Assembly (NCBI GenBank): GCA_963703605.1
Contig: CAVPFC010000065.1
Location: forward strand, 122,965-186,964
DNA from: DASXKD01 sp963703605
GTDB taxonomy: Bacteria; Actinomycetota; Actinomycetes; Streptosporangiales; Streptosporangiaceae
Length of the DNA stretch: 64,000 bases
Direction: 5' to 3'
A program made the translations under genes and the position numbers. The notes beneath the pieces were generated by a model, which saw only the letters and a list, made by a program, of their open reading frames with translations, was not told the origin of the DNA and ran no database searches. Below are positions 24,611-33,733 of this stretch, piece after piece (the stretch's first letter is position 1; every line of letters starts with the position of its first letter).

Positions 24611-26070
24611 CACTCGCCCTCCGCTACGCGGTCCGCTCCGACGTCGGTCTCCTCCGCGAGGGGAACGAGGACTCGGCGTACGCGGGACCGCGCCTGCTCG
24701 CGGTGGCCGACGGCATGGGCGGCCACGCGGCGGGCGAGGTCGCCAGCGCGGTGGCTATTTCCGCGCTGGCCGGTCTCGACGGCGACCTGCCCCCGAACGA
24801 GTTGCAGGTGGCCCTCGCGGAAGCGGTGTCCCGCGCCAACCGGACCCTGCACGACATGGTCGTCGCCGACCCGTCCATCGGGGGAATGGGCACCACGCTG
24901 ACCGCCATGCTCTGGTCGGGTAACAAGGTCGCGCTCTGCCACATCGGCGACTCCCGCGCGTACGTGCTGTCCGGCGGCGAGTTCCGGCAGATCACCCACG
25001 ATCACACGCTGGTCCAGTCGCTGGTGGACGACGGCAGGATCAGCCCGGACGAAGCCGCCACCCACCCGCAGCGGTCGCTGCTGCTGCGCGCGCTGGACGG
25101 GACGCAGGAAGCCGAGCCCGACCTGTCCGTGATCGAGGCCCAGGCCGGTGACCGTTACCTGCTCTGCTCGGACGGCCTGTCCAGCGTGGTGAGCGAGGAC
25201 ACGCTGCACCGGATCCTCGCCACGGTGCGCGAGCCCGACGACGCGGTGCTCCAGTTCGTCGAGCTGGCCATCAAGGGTGGCGGGCCGGACAACATCACCT
25301 GCATCGTCGCTGACGTCGTGGACGCCGCGTCGGCGCTGCGCCCGCCCAGCAAGGGCTTTGTCCTCGCCGGCGCGGCCTCCAACGGCGGCGGGCCCATGCT
25401 GCGCACCAACAGCCCGGCCGCCCGCGCCCACGCGCTCAGCCAGACCACGCCGCAGCCCGCGATCGTGGTCGACCACGACGACCCGGCGCCGCGCCGCGCC
25501 CAGGAGGAGCCGGACGAGGAGGGACGCCCCCGGCGCAGGTGGCCGATTGTCACGTCGATCCTCGTGCTCCTGTTCATCGTGATCATCGGCGGCGGCTACG
25601 CCGGCTGGCGGTATACCCAGGACCAGTACTACATCGGGACCGACGGCAGCAACGTCGCGCTGTTCCAGGGGGTGAACGAGACCGTCCTGGGAGTCCACCT
25701 GTCGCACGTGAAGGAGCGCACGGGCATCCCGCTGTCCGGGGTGCCCACCGCGGACCAGGCGCTGATCCGGGCCACCATCTCCGCCACCAGCCTGTCCGGG
25801 GCGCAGTCGACCCTGAGCAACATCAGGAACGGCTACGAGGCCTGCGTGCAGGCCTACGCGGCCCACGCCGAGTACAACCGCGAGCACAGGGCTTACGAGA
25901 CGGCGCTGCACGCCTTCGACAAGAAGTACAAGGTCACCGGGGACAGGTCGGTGCGGAACTCGAAGGGCAAGGTCACCCACCCGGCGCCGACGCCGCCCAC
26001 GCCGGTGGCGCCCATTCCGAGCAACTGCCCGGGCCCGCCGTCGGCCACGAGCAGCGGGACCAGTTCGTGA
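24607..26070 (+). CDS. pstP: PP2C-family Ser/Thr phosphatase PstP
   Basis: A 487-residue membrane phosphatase. The PP2C domain at 1-240 has the metal-binding motifs REGNEDSAYAGP, VADGMGGHAAGE, HIGDSRAYVL, LLCSDGLSS and GGPDNITCIV. A linker leads to one membrane helix at about 312-334 (VTSILVLLFIVIIGGGYAGW) and an extracytoplasmic region of about 150 residues. It reverses phosphorylation by the co-operonic PknB and is its standard partner. Overlaps both neighbours by 4 bp. Confidence 0.94.
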   Translation: MTLALRYAVRSDVGLLREGNEDSAYAGPRLLAVADGMGGHAAGEVASAVAISALAGLDGDLPPNELQVALAEAVSRANRTLHDMVVADPSIGGMGTTLTAMLWSGNKVALCHIGDSRAYVLSGGEFRQITHDHTLVQSLVDDGRISPDEAATHPQRSLLLRALDGTQEAEPDLSVIEAQAGDRYLLCSDGLSSVVSEDTLHRILATVREPDDAVLQFVELAIKGGGPDNITCIVADVVDAASALRPPSKGFVLAGAASNGGGPMLRTNSPAARAHALSQTTPQPAIVVDHDDPAPRRAQEEPDEEGRPRRRWPIVTSILVLLFIVIIGGGYAGWRYTQDQYYIGTDGSNVALFQGVNETVLGVHLSHVKERTGIPLSGVPTADQALIRATISATSLSGAQSTLSNIRNGYEACVQAYAAHAEYNREHRAYETALHAFDKKYKVTGDRSVRNSKGKVTHPAPTPPTPVAPIPSNCPGPPSATSSGTSS

Positions 26071-27563
26071 GCGCGGTCGCCACCCCCGGTTCCGGAGACA
26101 CCACGAACACCGGGGCCATGGCGGGCCGGCCAATGCTGGGCGGCGTGGTGCCGCTGCCGCGCGGGCGGCGCGGGGCCGAGCTGATCATGCTCGTGTTCGC
26201 CATCGCCCTGGTGCTGTTCGCCTACGCCAGCGTGGGCTTCGGGCTGAACGGCAAGCTGCCGTCCGGGATGCTCACCTACGGTCTCGCGTTCGCGGTCCTG
26301 GTGGGGATCGCCCACCTGGCCGTCCGGCGGCTGGCACCGTGGGCGGATCCGCTGCTGCTGCCGCTCGCCGCGCTGCTCAACGGCCTGGGCATCGTCATGA
26401 TCTACCGGCTGCAAGAGTCCGGCCGGAACGGGAACCCCGGCAACCAGATCTCCACGATGCACGCATCGACCACGGCGATCCAGGTGCTGTGGAGCGCGGT
26501 CGGCATGACGGCCTTCGTCGTCGTGCTCGCCCTGGTCAAGGAGCCGCGCACGCTCCAGCGGTACACCTACACGCTGGGCGCGATCGGCCTGGTGCTGCTC
26601 GCCATCCCCGCCGTGCTGCCCAACTCGATCAGCGAGGTCAACGGCGCAAAGGTGTGGATCAGCATCGGCGGGTTCTCCCTCCAGCCCGGCGAGTTCGCCA
26701 AGCTGGCGCTCGCCGTGTTCTTCGCCGGCTACCTGGTCACCAAGCGGGACGTGCTGTCGCTGGCCGGGCGCCGGGTGCTGGGCATCGACCTGCCCCGGGC
26801 GCGGGACCTGGGGCCGGTGCTCATCGCCTGGGGGGCCAGCCTGCTCATCCTGGTCTTCGAGACCGACATCGGTACCTCGGCGCTGTTCTTCGGCCTGTTC
26901 GTCGTCATGCTTTACATCGCCACCCAGCGCACGTCCTGGCTGCTCATCGGCGTCACCCTGTTCGTGGGCGGGGCCGTGGCCGCGGGCAAGCTGTTCTCGC
27001 ACGTCGGCCAGCGGTTCACCATCTGGCTTGACCCGTTCAAGTACGCCAACGTGTTCTGCGGCTCGCCCGGCGTGCACGTCTCCTGCGTGACGTCCTACCA
27101 GCTCGCCCAGGGCATGTACGGGCTGGGCTTCGGCGGCATCTTCGGCACCGGGCTGGGGCACGGCCAGCCGTACCTGACCCCGCTGGTGCAGAGCGACTTC
27201 ATCATCACCGCTTTCGGCGAGGAACTCGGCCTCACCGGGCTCATGGCGATCCTGCTGATCTACGGGCTCATCGTGCAGCGGGGACTGCGCGCGGCGATGG
27301 CCGTCCGGGATCCGTTCTCCAAGCTGCTGGCCGGCGGCCTGGCGTTCACCGTGGCCCTCCAGGTCTTCGTGATCGTGGGCGGGACGACCAGGCTCATCCC
27401 GCTGACCGGCATCACCACCCCGTTCCTGTCCCAGGGCGGCTCGTCGCTCGTCGCGAGCTGGATCCTGATCGCCGTGCTGATGCGGATCAGCGACACGGCG
27501 CGGCGGCCGGCCCCGCAGCCGATCCAGGACGAAGGGATGACACAGGTGGTGAGGGGCGGATGA
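26067..27563 (+). CDS. rodA: RodA/FtsW-family peptidoglycan polymerase (SEDS)
   Basis: A 498-residue SEDS protein with about ten membrane segments. Conserved blocks include NGAKVWISIGGFSLQPGEFAKLAL, ILVFETDIGTSALFFGLF, QRFTIWLDPFKYAN, GLGFGGIFGTGLGHGQPYLTP, DFIITAFGEELGLTG and FLSQGGSSLVASWILIAVLMRISD. SEDS proteins polymerise lipid II with a cognate class B PBP, here the next gene. The GTG at 26067 overlaps the pstP stop (GTGA). Confidence 0.93.
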   Translation: MSAVATPGSGDTTNTGAMAGRPMLGGVVPLPRGRRGAELIMLVFAIALVLFAYASVGFGLNGKLPSGMLTYGLAFAVLVGIAHLAVRRLAPWADPLLLPLAALLNGLGIVMIYRLQESGRNGNPGNQISTMHASTTAIQVLWSAVGMTAFVVVLALVKEPRTLQRYTYTLGAIGLVLLAIPAVLPNSISEVNGAKVWISIGGFSLQPGEFAKLALAVFFAGYLVTKRDVLSLAGRRVLGIDLPRARDLGPVLIAWGASLLILVFETDIGTSALFFGLFVVMLYIATQRTSWLLIGVTLFVGGAVAAGKLFSHVGQRFTIWLDPFKYANVFCGSPGVHVSCVTSYQLAQGMYGLGFGGIFGTGLGHGQPYLTPLVQSDFIITAFGEELGLTGLMAILLIYGLIVQRGLRAAMAVRDPFSKLLAGGLAFTVALQVFVIVGGTTRLIPLTGITTPFLSQGGSSLVASWILIAVLMRISDTARRPAPQPIQDEGMTQVVRGG

Positions 27564-29035
27564 ACCAAGCACTCCGGCGCGTGTCCCTGGCCTGCCTGGT
27601 GTTGTTCCTGCTGTTGCTGGTGAACGACAACTACGTGCAGGCGTTCGAGGCGGGCAAGCTCGTCAACGACCCGGGCAACGGCCGCACCTTCGCCCAGCAG
27701 TACCAGTACCAGCGCGGGTCGATCATCACCGCCGACAACAAGACGATCGCCGAGTCGCGGCACGTCGGCGGGATCTACAGCTACCAGCGGTACTACCCGG
27801 ACCCGGTGCCGTTCGCGCCGGTGACCGGCTACACCACGCCGTACAGCGCGACGGGCATCGAGGAGGCCGAGAACAAGCTGCTGGCGGGCACCGATCCGCG
27901 GCTGACCGTGCGCAACCTCATCGACCTGATCACCGGCAAGCCCAAGAAGGGGGCGACGGTCCAGCTCACCATCAACTCCGTGGTCCAGCAGGCCGCCTAC
28001 GACGCGATCAAGGCCACCGGGCTGCCCAGCGCCGCGGTCGCCATCGACCCGGCGACCGGCGCCATCCTCGCGCTCGCCTCCTACCCGACGTTCAACCCCA
28101 ACAAGTACGCGACGTTCAACGGGGCGCAGCTCAACAAGGCCGACGAGAGGTACCGCAACTCCAACCAGCAGCCGCTGCTCAACCGGGCCATCAACGAGAC
28201 CTTCCCGCCCGGGTCCACGTTCAAGATCGTGACCAGCTCGACGGCCTTTTCCACCGGCAGGTACACCCCGCAGACCCTCTACAACGCGCCGACCGACCTC
28301 AGCTTGCCGCAGACGTCGCACAAGCTCATCAACTACGACAACTACCCGTGCGGCAGCGGCGGGAAGCAGCCCCTGATCTACGCGTTCACGGTGTCCTGCA
28401 ACACGGTGTTCGGCGGCCTCGGCATGCACCTTGGCGGCAGGGCGCTGCGGCACCAGGCGAACAAGTTCGGGATGAACCGCACCCTGCGCATCCCGCTGCC
28501 GGTATCGCCGAGCAACTACCCGCCGGTGTCCAACCCCGCGTACACCGCGTACTCGGCGATCGGCCAGTACAGCGACACGGTGACGCCGCTGCAGGAGGCG
28601 ATGTTCGCCGCCGCGATCGCCAACAAGGGCACGCTGATGCGGCCGTACCTGGTGCAGCGGGTGATCGCCCCGAACCTCACCAACCTGGTCACCGCGCAGC
28701 CGAGCGTGCTGAGCCAGACGGTCAGCCCGGCGGTGGCCGGGCAGGTGACGCAGATGATGGCCTCGGTGGTCGCCAACCCGGCCGGCACCGCTCACCAAAG
28801 CGCCTATATCCCGGGCCTGCCGATCGCGGCGAAGACGGGAACGGCGCAGAATGGCGTAAACAACACAGGTCTCGATGATGCGGTCTTCACCTGTTTTGCC
28901 CCGGTTGACAACCCACGGATCGCGGTCGGCGTCGTCGTAAAGGGCGGTGGTCTGGCCGCCGACGAGTCCGCCCCGGTTGGGGTAAAGATCGTTAAGGCGT
29001 ACATGCAGTACCTGGCCTCACAGGCGAAGCGATGA
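27560..29035 (+). CDS. pbpA: Class B penicillin-binding protein PbpA
   Basis: A 491-residue transpeptidase with one N-terminal membrane helix (SLACLVLFLLLLVNDNYVQAF). The catalytic triad motifs are Ser219-T-F-Lys222 in PPGSTFKIV, Ser279-C-Asn281 in TVSCNTVFG, and Lys425-T-G in AAKTGTAQN. It crosslinks stem peptides made available by the RodA partner encoded immediately upstream (4-bp overlap). PbpA in mycobacteria is a PknB phosphorylation target. Confidence 0.94.
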   Translation: MNQALRRVSLACLVLFLLLLVNDNYVQAFEAGKLVNDPGNGRTFAQQYQYQRGSIITADNKTIAESRHVGGIYSYQRYYPDPVPFAPVTGYTTPYSATGIEEAENKLLAGTDPRLTVRNLIDLITGKPKKGATVQLTINSVVQQAAYDAIKATGLPSAAVAIDPATGAILALASYPTFNPNKYATFNGAQLNKADERYRNSNQQPLLNRAINETFPPGSTFKIVTSSTAFSTGRYTPQTLYNAPTDLSLPQTSHKLINYDNYPCGSGGKQPLIYAFTVSCNTVFGGLGMHLGGRALRHQANKFGMNRTLRIPLPVSPSNYPPVSNPAYTAYSAIGQYSDTVTPLQEAMFAAAIANKGTLMRPYLVQRVIAPNLTNLVTAQPSVLSQTVSPAVAGQVTQMMASVVANPAGTAHQSAYIPGLPIAAKTGTAQNGVNNTGLDDAVFTCFAPVDNPRIAVGVVVKGGGLAADESAPVGVKIVKAYMQYLASQAKR

Positions 29036-29153
29036 GCGCCCGGACACCGAGTGGGATGGCCCGGGCCAGGGCCCACGCCCGCTCACCCGTGACGTGCCGA
29101 ATCCCCGCTCGGCGGTTGACTACGACCCAGGACGGATCCGAGAAGTGCGAGAC

Positions 29154-30911
29154 ATGACACAGCCCCGCCTGCTCGGCGGCCGCTACGAACTCGACGGCGT
29201 CGTCGGCCGGGGCGGCATGGCTGAGGTGTACCGGGCGCGCGACATCCGCCTCGATCGCATCGTCGCGGTGAAGACCCTCCGCGAGGATCTGGCCAGGGAT
29301 CAGACCTTCCAGGCGAGGTTCCGGCGGGAGGCCCAGTCGGCGGCGTCGCTGAACCACCCGTCGATCGTCGCGGTCTACGACACCGGCGAAGACAACACCG
29401 GCGGGTCGCACGTCCCCTACATCGTGATGGAGTACGTGGACGGCCGGACCCTGCGCGACCTGCTGCGGGACGATCGCCGGCTGCTGCCGGAGCGCGCCCT
29501 GGAGATCACCGACGGCGTGCTGCGCGCCCTGGACTACAGCCACCGCAACGGCATCGTGCACCGCGACATCAAGCCCGGCAACGTCATGCTGACCCGCAAC
29601 GGCCAGGTCAAGGTCATGGACTTCGGTATCGCCCGGGCGGTCAGCGACGCGCAGGCGACCATGACGCAGACGGCGCAGGTCATCGGCACCGCGCAGTACC
29701 TGTCGCCGGAACAGGCCCGGGGCGAGCGGGTCGATGCCCGCAGCGACCTGTACTCGACCGGCTGCCTGCTGTACGAGCTGCTGACCGGCAGGCCGCCGTT
29801 CCTGGGGGACTCGCCGGTGGCGATCGCCTACCAGCACGTCCGGGAGAACCCGATACCGCCCTCGCGGATCGACCCCGAGGTGCCCCAGTGGGCGGATGCC
29901 ATCGTGCTGCGGGCGATGGCCAAGGATCCCAGGGACCGCTACCAGTCCGCCGCCGAGATGCGGCAGGACATCCAGCGCGCCCTCCAGGGCATGCCCGTCG
30001 CCGGGCCGCGCACCAGCGCCTACGGTGCCGCCACGCAGCGGGTGGGGCCGGCCACCGCGATGGCCGGCATGCAGACCGGTGCCATCTCCGACTACCAGTA
30101 CGGCGAGCCGGGGGACGACGGCTACCCGCCCGACCAACGCCGCCGGCGGCTGACCATGTGGCTGTGGATCGCCGGTGCCGTCATCGTGCTTGGCGTGGTG
30201 GCCGGGGTGGCCTACGCCATCCTCGGCGGCGGCTCCGGCAACGCGGTGCCACAGGTCGACGGCCTGACCCTCCAGCAGGCCGAGACGTCGATCACCCACG
30301 CCGGCCTGACGTTCAAGGTCGTGCCGACGCCCAGCGCGACGACCCCCAAGAACATCGTGATCAAGACCAGCCCGCCGAACGGGAACGCCGTGCCGGCGGG
30401 CAGCCAGGTGCAGCTCTTCGTCTCGACCGGGCCGAAGAAGGTGCAGGTCCCCGACGTCAAGGGCATGACGGCGGGGTCGGCCACGAGCCTGCTGAAGAGC
30501 AAGGGCTTCCTGGTCAACCAGCAGCCGGACAGCAACTCGGCGAAGCCGGCCGGAACGGTGGTGAAACAGTCGCCGTCCCCCGGCAAGACGGAAACGGTGG
30601 GCACCCAGGTGACCATCTTCGTCTCGGGCGGCGGTGTCACCGTGCCGGGCGTCGTCGGCGACACCTACCAGGAGGCGCTGAGCAAGCTGAGCAGCGCGGG
30701 CCTGACGAATGTCAACAAGCAATTCACCCAGAATTCCCAGCTCGCCAACGGGACCGTGGCCAGCCAGAGCCCGAACGCCGGGGCCCACGTGACGCCGAAC
30801 ACGCCGATCACGCTCTTCGTGGTGAAGAACCAGCCGTCCCCGCCGCCGTCGCCGACTCCGTCGCCGACTCCTTCGCCGACGCCCACGCAGACGGCCACGC
30901 CGCCGGCATAA
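29154..30911 (+). CDS. pknB: Ser/Thr protein kinase PknB with PASTA domains
   Basis: A 585-residue receptor kinase. The kinase domain has VGRGGMAEVYRARD, VAVKTLRED, VHRDIKPGNVML, VMDFGIARA, an activation loop with several Thr (ATMTQTAQVIGTAQYLSPEQ) and DARSDLYSTGCLLYEL. One membrane helix at about 336-358 is followed by three PASTA repeats (from about 362, 430 and 494), then a Pro/Thr-rich tail. Mycobacterial PknB has four PASTA repeats, so this one is shorter. ATG 29154 (MTQPRLLGGRYEL) is chosen by family length. It senses muropeptides or lipid II and phosphorylates division proteins and FHA partners. Confidence 0.94.
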   Translation: MTQPRLLGGRYELDGVVGRGGMAEVYRARDIRLDRIVAVKTLREDLARDQTFQARFRREAQSAASLNHPSIVAVYDTGEDNTGGSHVPYIVMEYVDGRTLRDLLRDDRRLLPERALEITDGVLRALDYSHRNGIVHRDIKPGNVMLTRNGQVKVMDFGIARAVSDAQATMTQTAQVIGTAQYLSPEQARGERVDARSDLYSTGCLLYELLTGRPPFLGDSPVAIAYQHVRENPIPPSRIDPEVPQWADAIVLRAMAKDPRDRYQSAAEMRQDIQRALQGMPVAGPRTSAYGAATQRVGPATAMAGMQTGAISDYQYGEPGDDGYPPDQRRRRLTMWLWIAGAVIVLGVVAGVAYAILGGGSGNAVPQVDGLTLQQAETSITHAGLTFKVVPTPSATTPKNIVIKTSPPNGNAVPAGSQVQLFVSTGPKKVQVPDVKGMTAGSATSLLKSKGFLVNQQPDSNSAKPAGTVVKQSPSPGKTETVGTQVTIFVSGGGVTVPGVVGDTYQEALSKLSSAGLTNVNKQFTQNSQLANGTVASQSPNAGAHVTPNTPITLFVVKNQPSPPPSPTPSPTPSPTPTQTATPPA

Positions 30912-30934
30912 GTATCCGGCGGCGCTAATGCCGG

Positions 30935-30963
30935 ATGCTCCCGGTTGGCGACGGCCGGAGCAT
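30935..30963. terminator. Hairpin terminator after pknB
   Basis: ATGCTCCCGG (30935-30944) pairs with CCGGAGCAT (30955-30963) with one bulged C, 23 bp after the pknB stop. A second small hairpin ATCCGGC/GCCGGAT lies at 30914-30936 and would compete with it. The likely end of the fhaA-pknB transcript. Confidence 0.6.
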
Positions 30964-31077
30964 TAGCCCCGCGAAGCAATTACGCTATGACACAGAACGG
31001 CTCAGCGCGCGGCTCCCGGGCCCCCCGGGGGTGCTTCGGCACGCTGACGTGTCGCAGGACCCTCACAGGAGGCGACC

Positions 31078-31323
31078 GTGCCCAAGTCCCGCGTCAGAGG
31101 CAAGGCGGTCTACACGCCGCCGCCCAGCCGCGCCAAGTCCAAGGTCAGCCCGCGCTGGCTGGCTCCCACCATGGTCGCCTGCCTGGTGATCGGCCTGGCC
31201 TGGATCGCGCTCTACTACGTCACCGGCGGCTCCCTGCCGGTGCAGGCGCTCGGGGCGTGGAACCTCGGCGTCGGGTTCGCCCTCATCATCGGGGGCGTGG
31301 GGCTGTCCACCAAGTGGCGCTAG
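31078..31323 (+). CDS. crgA: Cell division protein CrgA
   Basis: An 81-residue protein with two membrane helices (LAPTMVACLVIGLAWIALYYV and WNLGVGFALIIGGVGLSTKW) and the family N-terminus MPKSRVRGKAVYTPP. CrgA helps recruit PBPs and other divisome proteins and coordinates septation in actinobacteria. The GTG start has a good AGGAGG site (31068-31073). Downstream of pknB as in Streptomyces and Mycobacterium, but separated from it by a terminator. Confidence 0.94.
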   Translation: MPKSRVRGKAVYTPPPSRAKSKVSPRWLAPTMVACLVIGLAWIALYYVTGGSLPVQALGAWNLGVGFALIIGGVGLSTKWR

Positions 31324-31384
31324 CCCCCGAACCCCGCCGGCCGGCCGGGACCAGGTGCGGCCGCACCGGCCCGCTGACCGGCCG

Positions 31385-32278
31385 CTAGCCCGTCAGGATC
31401 TGGTGGTTGCGGGTCAGCACGGCGACGACGAGCGCGGCCACCACGATGACGGTCGCCGCTATCTGCCACAGGACCCGGCGCTTGCGCGGCGCGTAGGCGT
31501 ACGCGGCCGTGACCAGCCCTCCGGTGATCAGCCCGCCCACGTGCGCCTGCCAGGCAATGCCGCCGACGAACAGCGGCAGCGCGAGGTTGATCGCGATCAG
31601 GAACAAGATCGCCCTGATGTCGACCTTCAGCCGCCTGGCCACCACGAACCACGCGCCGAAGAGGCCGAAGATGGCGCCCGAAGCGCCCAGTGCCACCGCG
31701 TTGACCGGCGCGATCCAGTAGAAGAACACCGAGCCGCCGAGCGCGCTCAGCACGTACACGGCCAGGTATCGCACCCGTCCCAGCAGGCGTTCGAGCGGCG
31801 GGCCGACGATTATCAGCGCCCACATGTTGAAGATGATGTGGGCCGGGCCGAACCCGCTGAACCCCTCCTCGTGCAGGAAGGCGGAGGTGAGCAGCCGGTA
31901 CTCCTGCCCCGCGGCGACCCCGATGACCTGGTTCAGCGCCGGATCGTAGATCCGGCCGACCATGGCCAGGTAGTCCTCGATCTTCGGGTAGATCCACTCA
32001 ACGAGGTAGAACGCCACGTTGAGGCCGACGAGCACCCAGGTGGCGAGCGCGTCGCGGGCGACGTTGCCGCCGAAGGCGCCCGTCGGCTGCCGGACGGTCC
32101 GGCCACCCTCCTTGATGCACTCCACGCACTGGTGGCCTACCGGGGCCTCCCGCAGGCAGTCCGGGCAGGTCGGACGCCCGCACCGTACGCAGGACAGGTA
32201 TGTCTCCCGCTCGGGGTGGCGGTAACAGGTGGGCCCCTCAGGATCATTCCCAGCGCCGGGGACCTGCTGGGTATCCAC
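31385..32278 (-). CDS. Rhomboid-family intramembrane serine protease with zinc-binding N-terminus
   Basis: A 297-residue protein. The N-terminal segment CYRHPERETYLSCVRCGRPTCPDCLR with HQCVEC is a B-box-like zinc motif. The membrane part has the rhomboid core: HIIFNMWALIIVGPPLERLLG, the catalytic Ser in GASGAIFGLFGAW and the catalytic His in AWQAHVGGLITGG. It cleaves membrane proteins inside the bilayer; targets are unknown. Expressed after the cyclophilin gene on the same strand, 13 bp apart. Confidence 0.92.
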   Translation of the reverse strand: MDTQQVPGAGNDPEGPTCYRHPERETYLSCVRCGRPTCPDCLREAPVGHQCVECIKEGGRTVRQPTGAFGGNVARDALATWVLVGLNVAFYLVEWIYPKIEDYLAMVGRIYDPALNQVIGVAAGQEYRLLTSAFLHEEGFSGFGPAHIIFNMWALIIVGPPLERLLGRVRYLAVYVLSALGGSVFFYWIAPVNAVALGASGAIFGLFGAWFVVARRLKVDIRAILFLIAINLALPLFVGGIAWQAHVGGLITGGLVTAAYAYAPRKRRVLWQIAATVIVVAALVVAVLTRNHQILTG

Positions 32279-32291
32279 CGCTTCAGCCTAG

Positions 32292-32825
32292 CTATTCCGG
32301 CGTGTCGTCAGACCGCGTGATCGTGACCGACTCCAGCACCACATCCGTCGCTGGCCGGTCGCCCCCGGCGGTCTTGACGTGGCTGATCCGGTCCACGACG
32401 TCGGCGCCCTCGATGACCTCGCCGAAGATCGTGTGCTTGCGGTTCAGCCAGGGGGTGGGGACGGTGGTGATGAAGAACTGGGAGCCGTTGGTGCCGGGGC
32501 CGGCGTTCGCCATCGCGAGCAGGTACGGCCGGCTGAACGCCAGGTCGGGGTGGAACTCGTCGCCGAACTTGTAGCCGGGCCCGCCGGTACCGTTGCCGAG
32601 CGGGTCGCCGCCCTGGATCATGAAATCGGGGATGACCCGGTGGAAAACGGTTCCGTCATAGAGCTTTTCTGTGGTGGAACGCCTGGTCTGCGGGTCGTTC
32701 CACTCCCGGCTTCCCTCGGCCAGCTCGACGAAATTGCTGACGGTCTTGGGAGCTTGGTCGGGAAACAGCCGCAGGACTATGGTGCCCTCGCTGGTCTCCA
32801 GCGTTGCGGTGAGCGTAGTTGTCAT
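32292..32825 (-). CDS. ppiA: Cyclophilin-type peptidyl-prolyl cis-trans isomerase
   Basis: A 177-residue cytoplasmic cyclophilin (no signal peptide). Active-site stretches are DGTVFHRVIPDFMIQGGDPLG, NAGPGTNGSQFFITT and WLNRKHTIFGEV. It accelerates proline isomerisation during folding. It sits beside crgA, the rhomboid gene and the DUF5324-like gene, a conserved actinobacterial neighbourhood. Confidence 0.93.
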   Translation of the reverse strand: MTTTLTATLETSEGTIVLRLFPDQAPKTVSNFVELAEGSREWNDPQTRRSTTEKLYDGTVFHRVIPDFMIQGGDPLGNGTGGPGYKFGDEFHPDLAFSRPYLLAMANAGPGTNGSQFFITTVPTPWLNRKHTIFGEVIEGADVVDRISHVKTAGGDRPATDVVLESVTITRSDDTPE

Positions 32826-32998
32826 GGCTGAAATCCTGGCACGGATTTGCCTTGGCCAGGAACTAGACCCTTCCCGTAGTAGCGTCGCCCGAGCTTACCC
32901 GCATATGAGGACCATCGCGGCGAACCGGCAACGGAGGGGTTGAGCGCACCGGTCGGGGGAAGTGAGTCAGGCGGGAACCAATTCGGGGAGGTTTCACA

Positions 32999-33469
32999 GT
33001 GTCCCTTATGACAAAAACGCAGGCCACCGGGGGTAAGGCAGCCACGGGGGCGGTCCGGGCCCGGCGCCAGAGCCGGCGGGCCAACCCGCAGGTGACGCCG
33101 CTGGCGGTCGCCGCGGCGGCCACCACGCGCCGTGGCGTGCACACCGCACGGACCTGGGCGGCACCGCGCCTGGAACTGGCCGGCCGCAACCTGGAACAGC
33201 GGGTGGCGCCCAGGATGGCGACCATGCTGTCCGCCGCCGCGCGCCGGGTCGACCCCGCGCCGGCCAAGCGCCGCCGCTGGCCCATCCTCGCCGCCGGGCT
33301 CATCGCGGCCGCCGGGCTGAGCGCCACCGCCGCGTACCTGGTGAGCCGGCGCGGCTCCGCGGCCCTGTCCGGGCCCAGCCCGGAAGAGCCCATCGGGTCG
33401 CCGGGCACCGCGCAGGACACGGCCGAGCAGGCCAGCAGCGACGTCAACGGGCGGGTGCACACCCCCTGA
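32999..33469 (+). CDS. DUF5324-like membrane protein
   Basis: A 156-residue Ala/Arg-rich protein: a basic N-terminal half with TPLAVAAAATTRRGVHTARTWAAPRLE, then one membrane helix (WPILAAGLIAAAGLSATAAYLV) and a short acidic tail. Composition and position next to ppiA match the DUF5324 family of actinobacteria, whose function is unknown. The GTG at 32999 is preceded by GGGGAGG. A strong hairpin ends its transcript. Confidence 0.65.
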   Translation: MSLMTKTQATGGKAATGAVRARRQSRRANPQVTPLAVAAAATTRRGVHTARTWAAPRLELAGRNLEQRVAPRMATMLSAAARRVDPAPAKRRRWPILAAGLIAAAGLSATAAYLVSRRGSAALSGPSPEEPIGSPGTAQDTAEQASSDVNGRVHTP

Positions 33470-33549
33470 CCGGGGAGCACGGGCCTGTCCCGGCACGTTG
33501 AGCCACCCGTTTTTCATGCTTAACGCCTGAAAGGCGCCAACCCGGCTCC

Positions 33550-33584
33550 CGGGCGGCTTGCCACCATCCGTGGCAAGCCGCCCG
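33550..33584. terminator. Perfect 14-bp hairpin terminator
   Basis: CGGGCGGCTTGCCA (33550-33563) and TGGCAAGCCGCCCG (33571-33584) are perfectly complementary around the 7-base loop CCATCCG. It lies 80 bp after the DUF5324-like gene, before the divergently regulated ligase gene, and is the strongest hairpin seen in the window. Confidence 0.75.
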
Positions 33585-33733
33585 CGCCTGGCCGGGCCGC
33601 CGGACCCGGAGCTAGCGCCGCGCTGGGCGGAAGGGCCGGGGCTGGCACCGCGCTGGGCGGACGCTGCCGCGGCGGCAGGCCGGCCCGGCCGGCGGCCGCT
33701 TAAGCTGTCCTGATCGTCGGGCACAATGCGGTT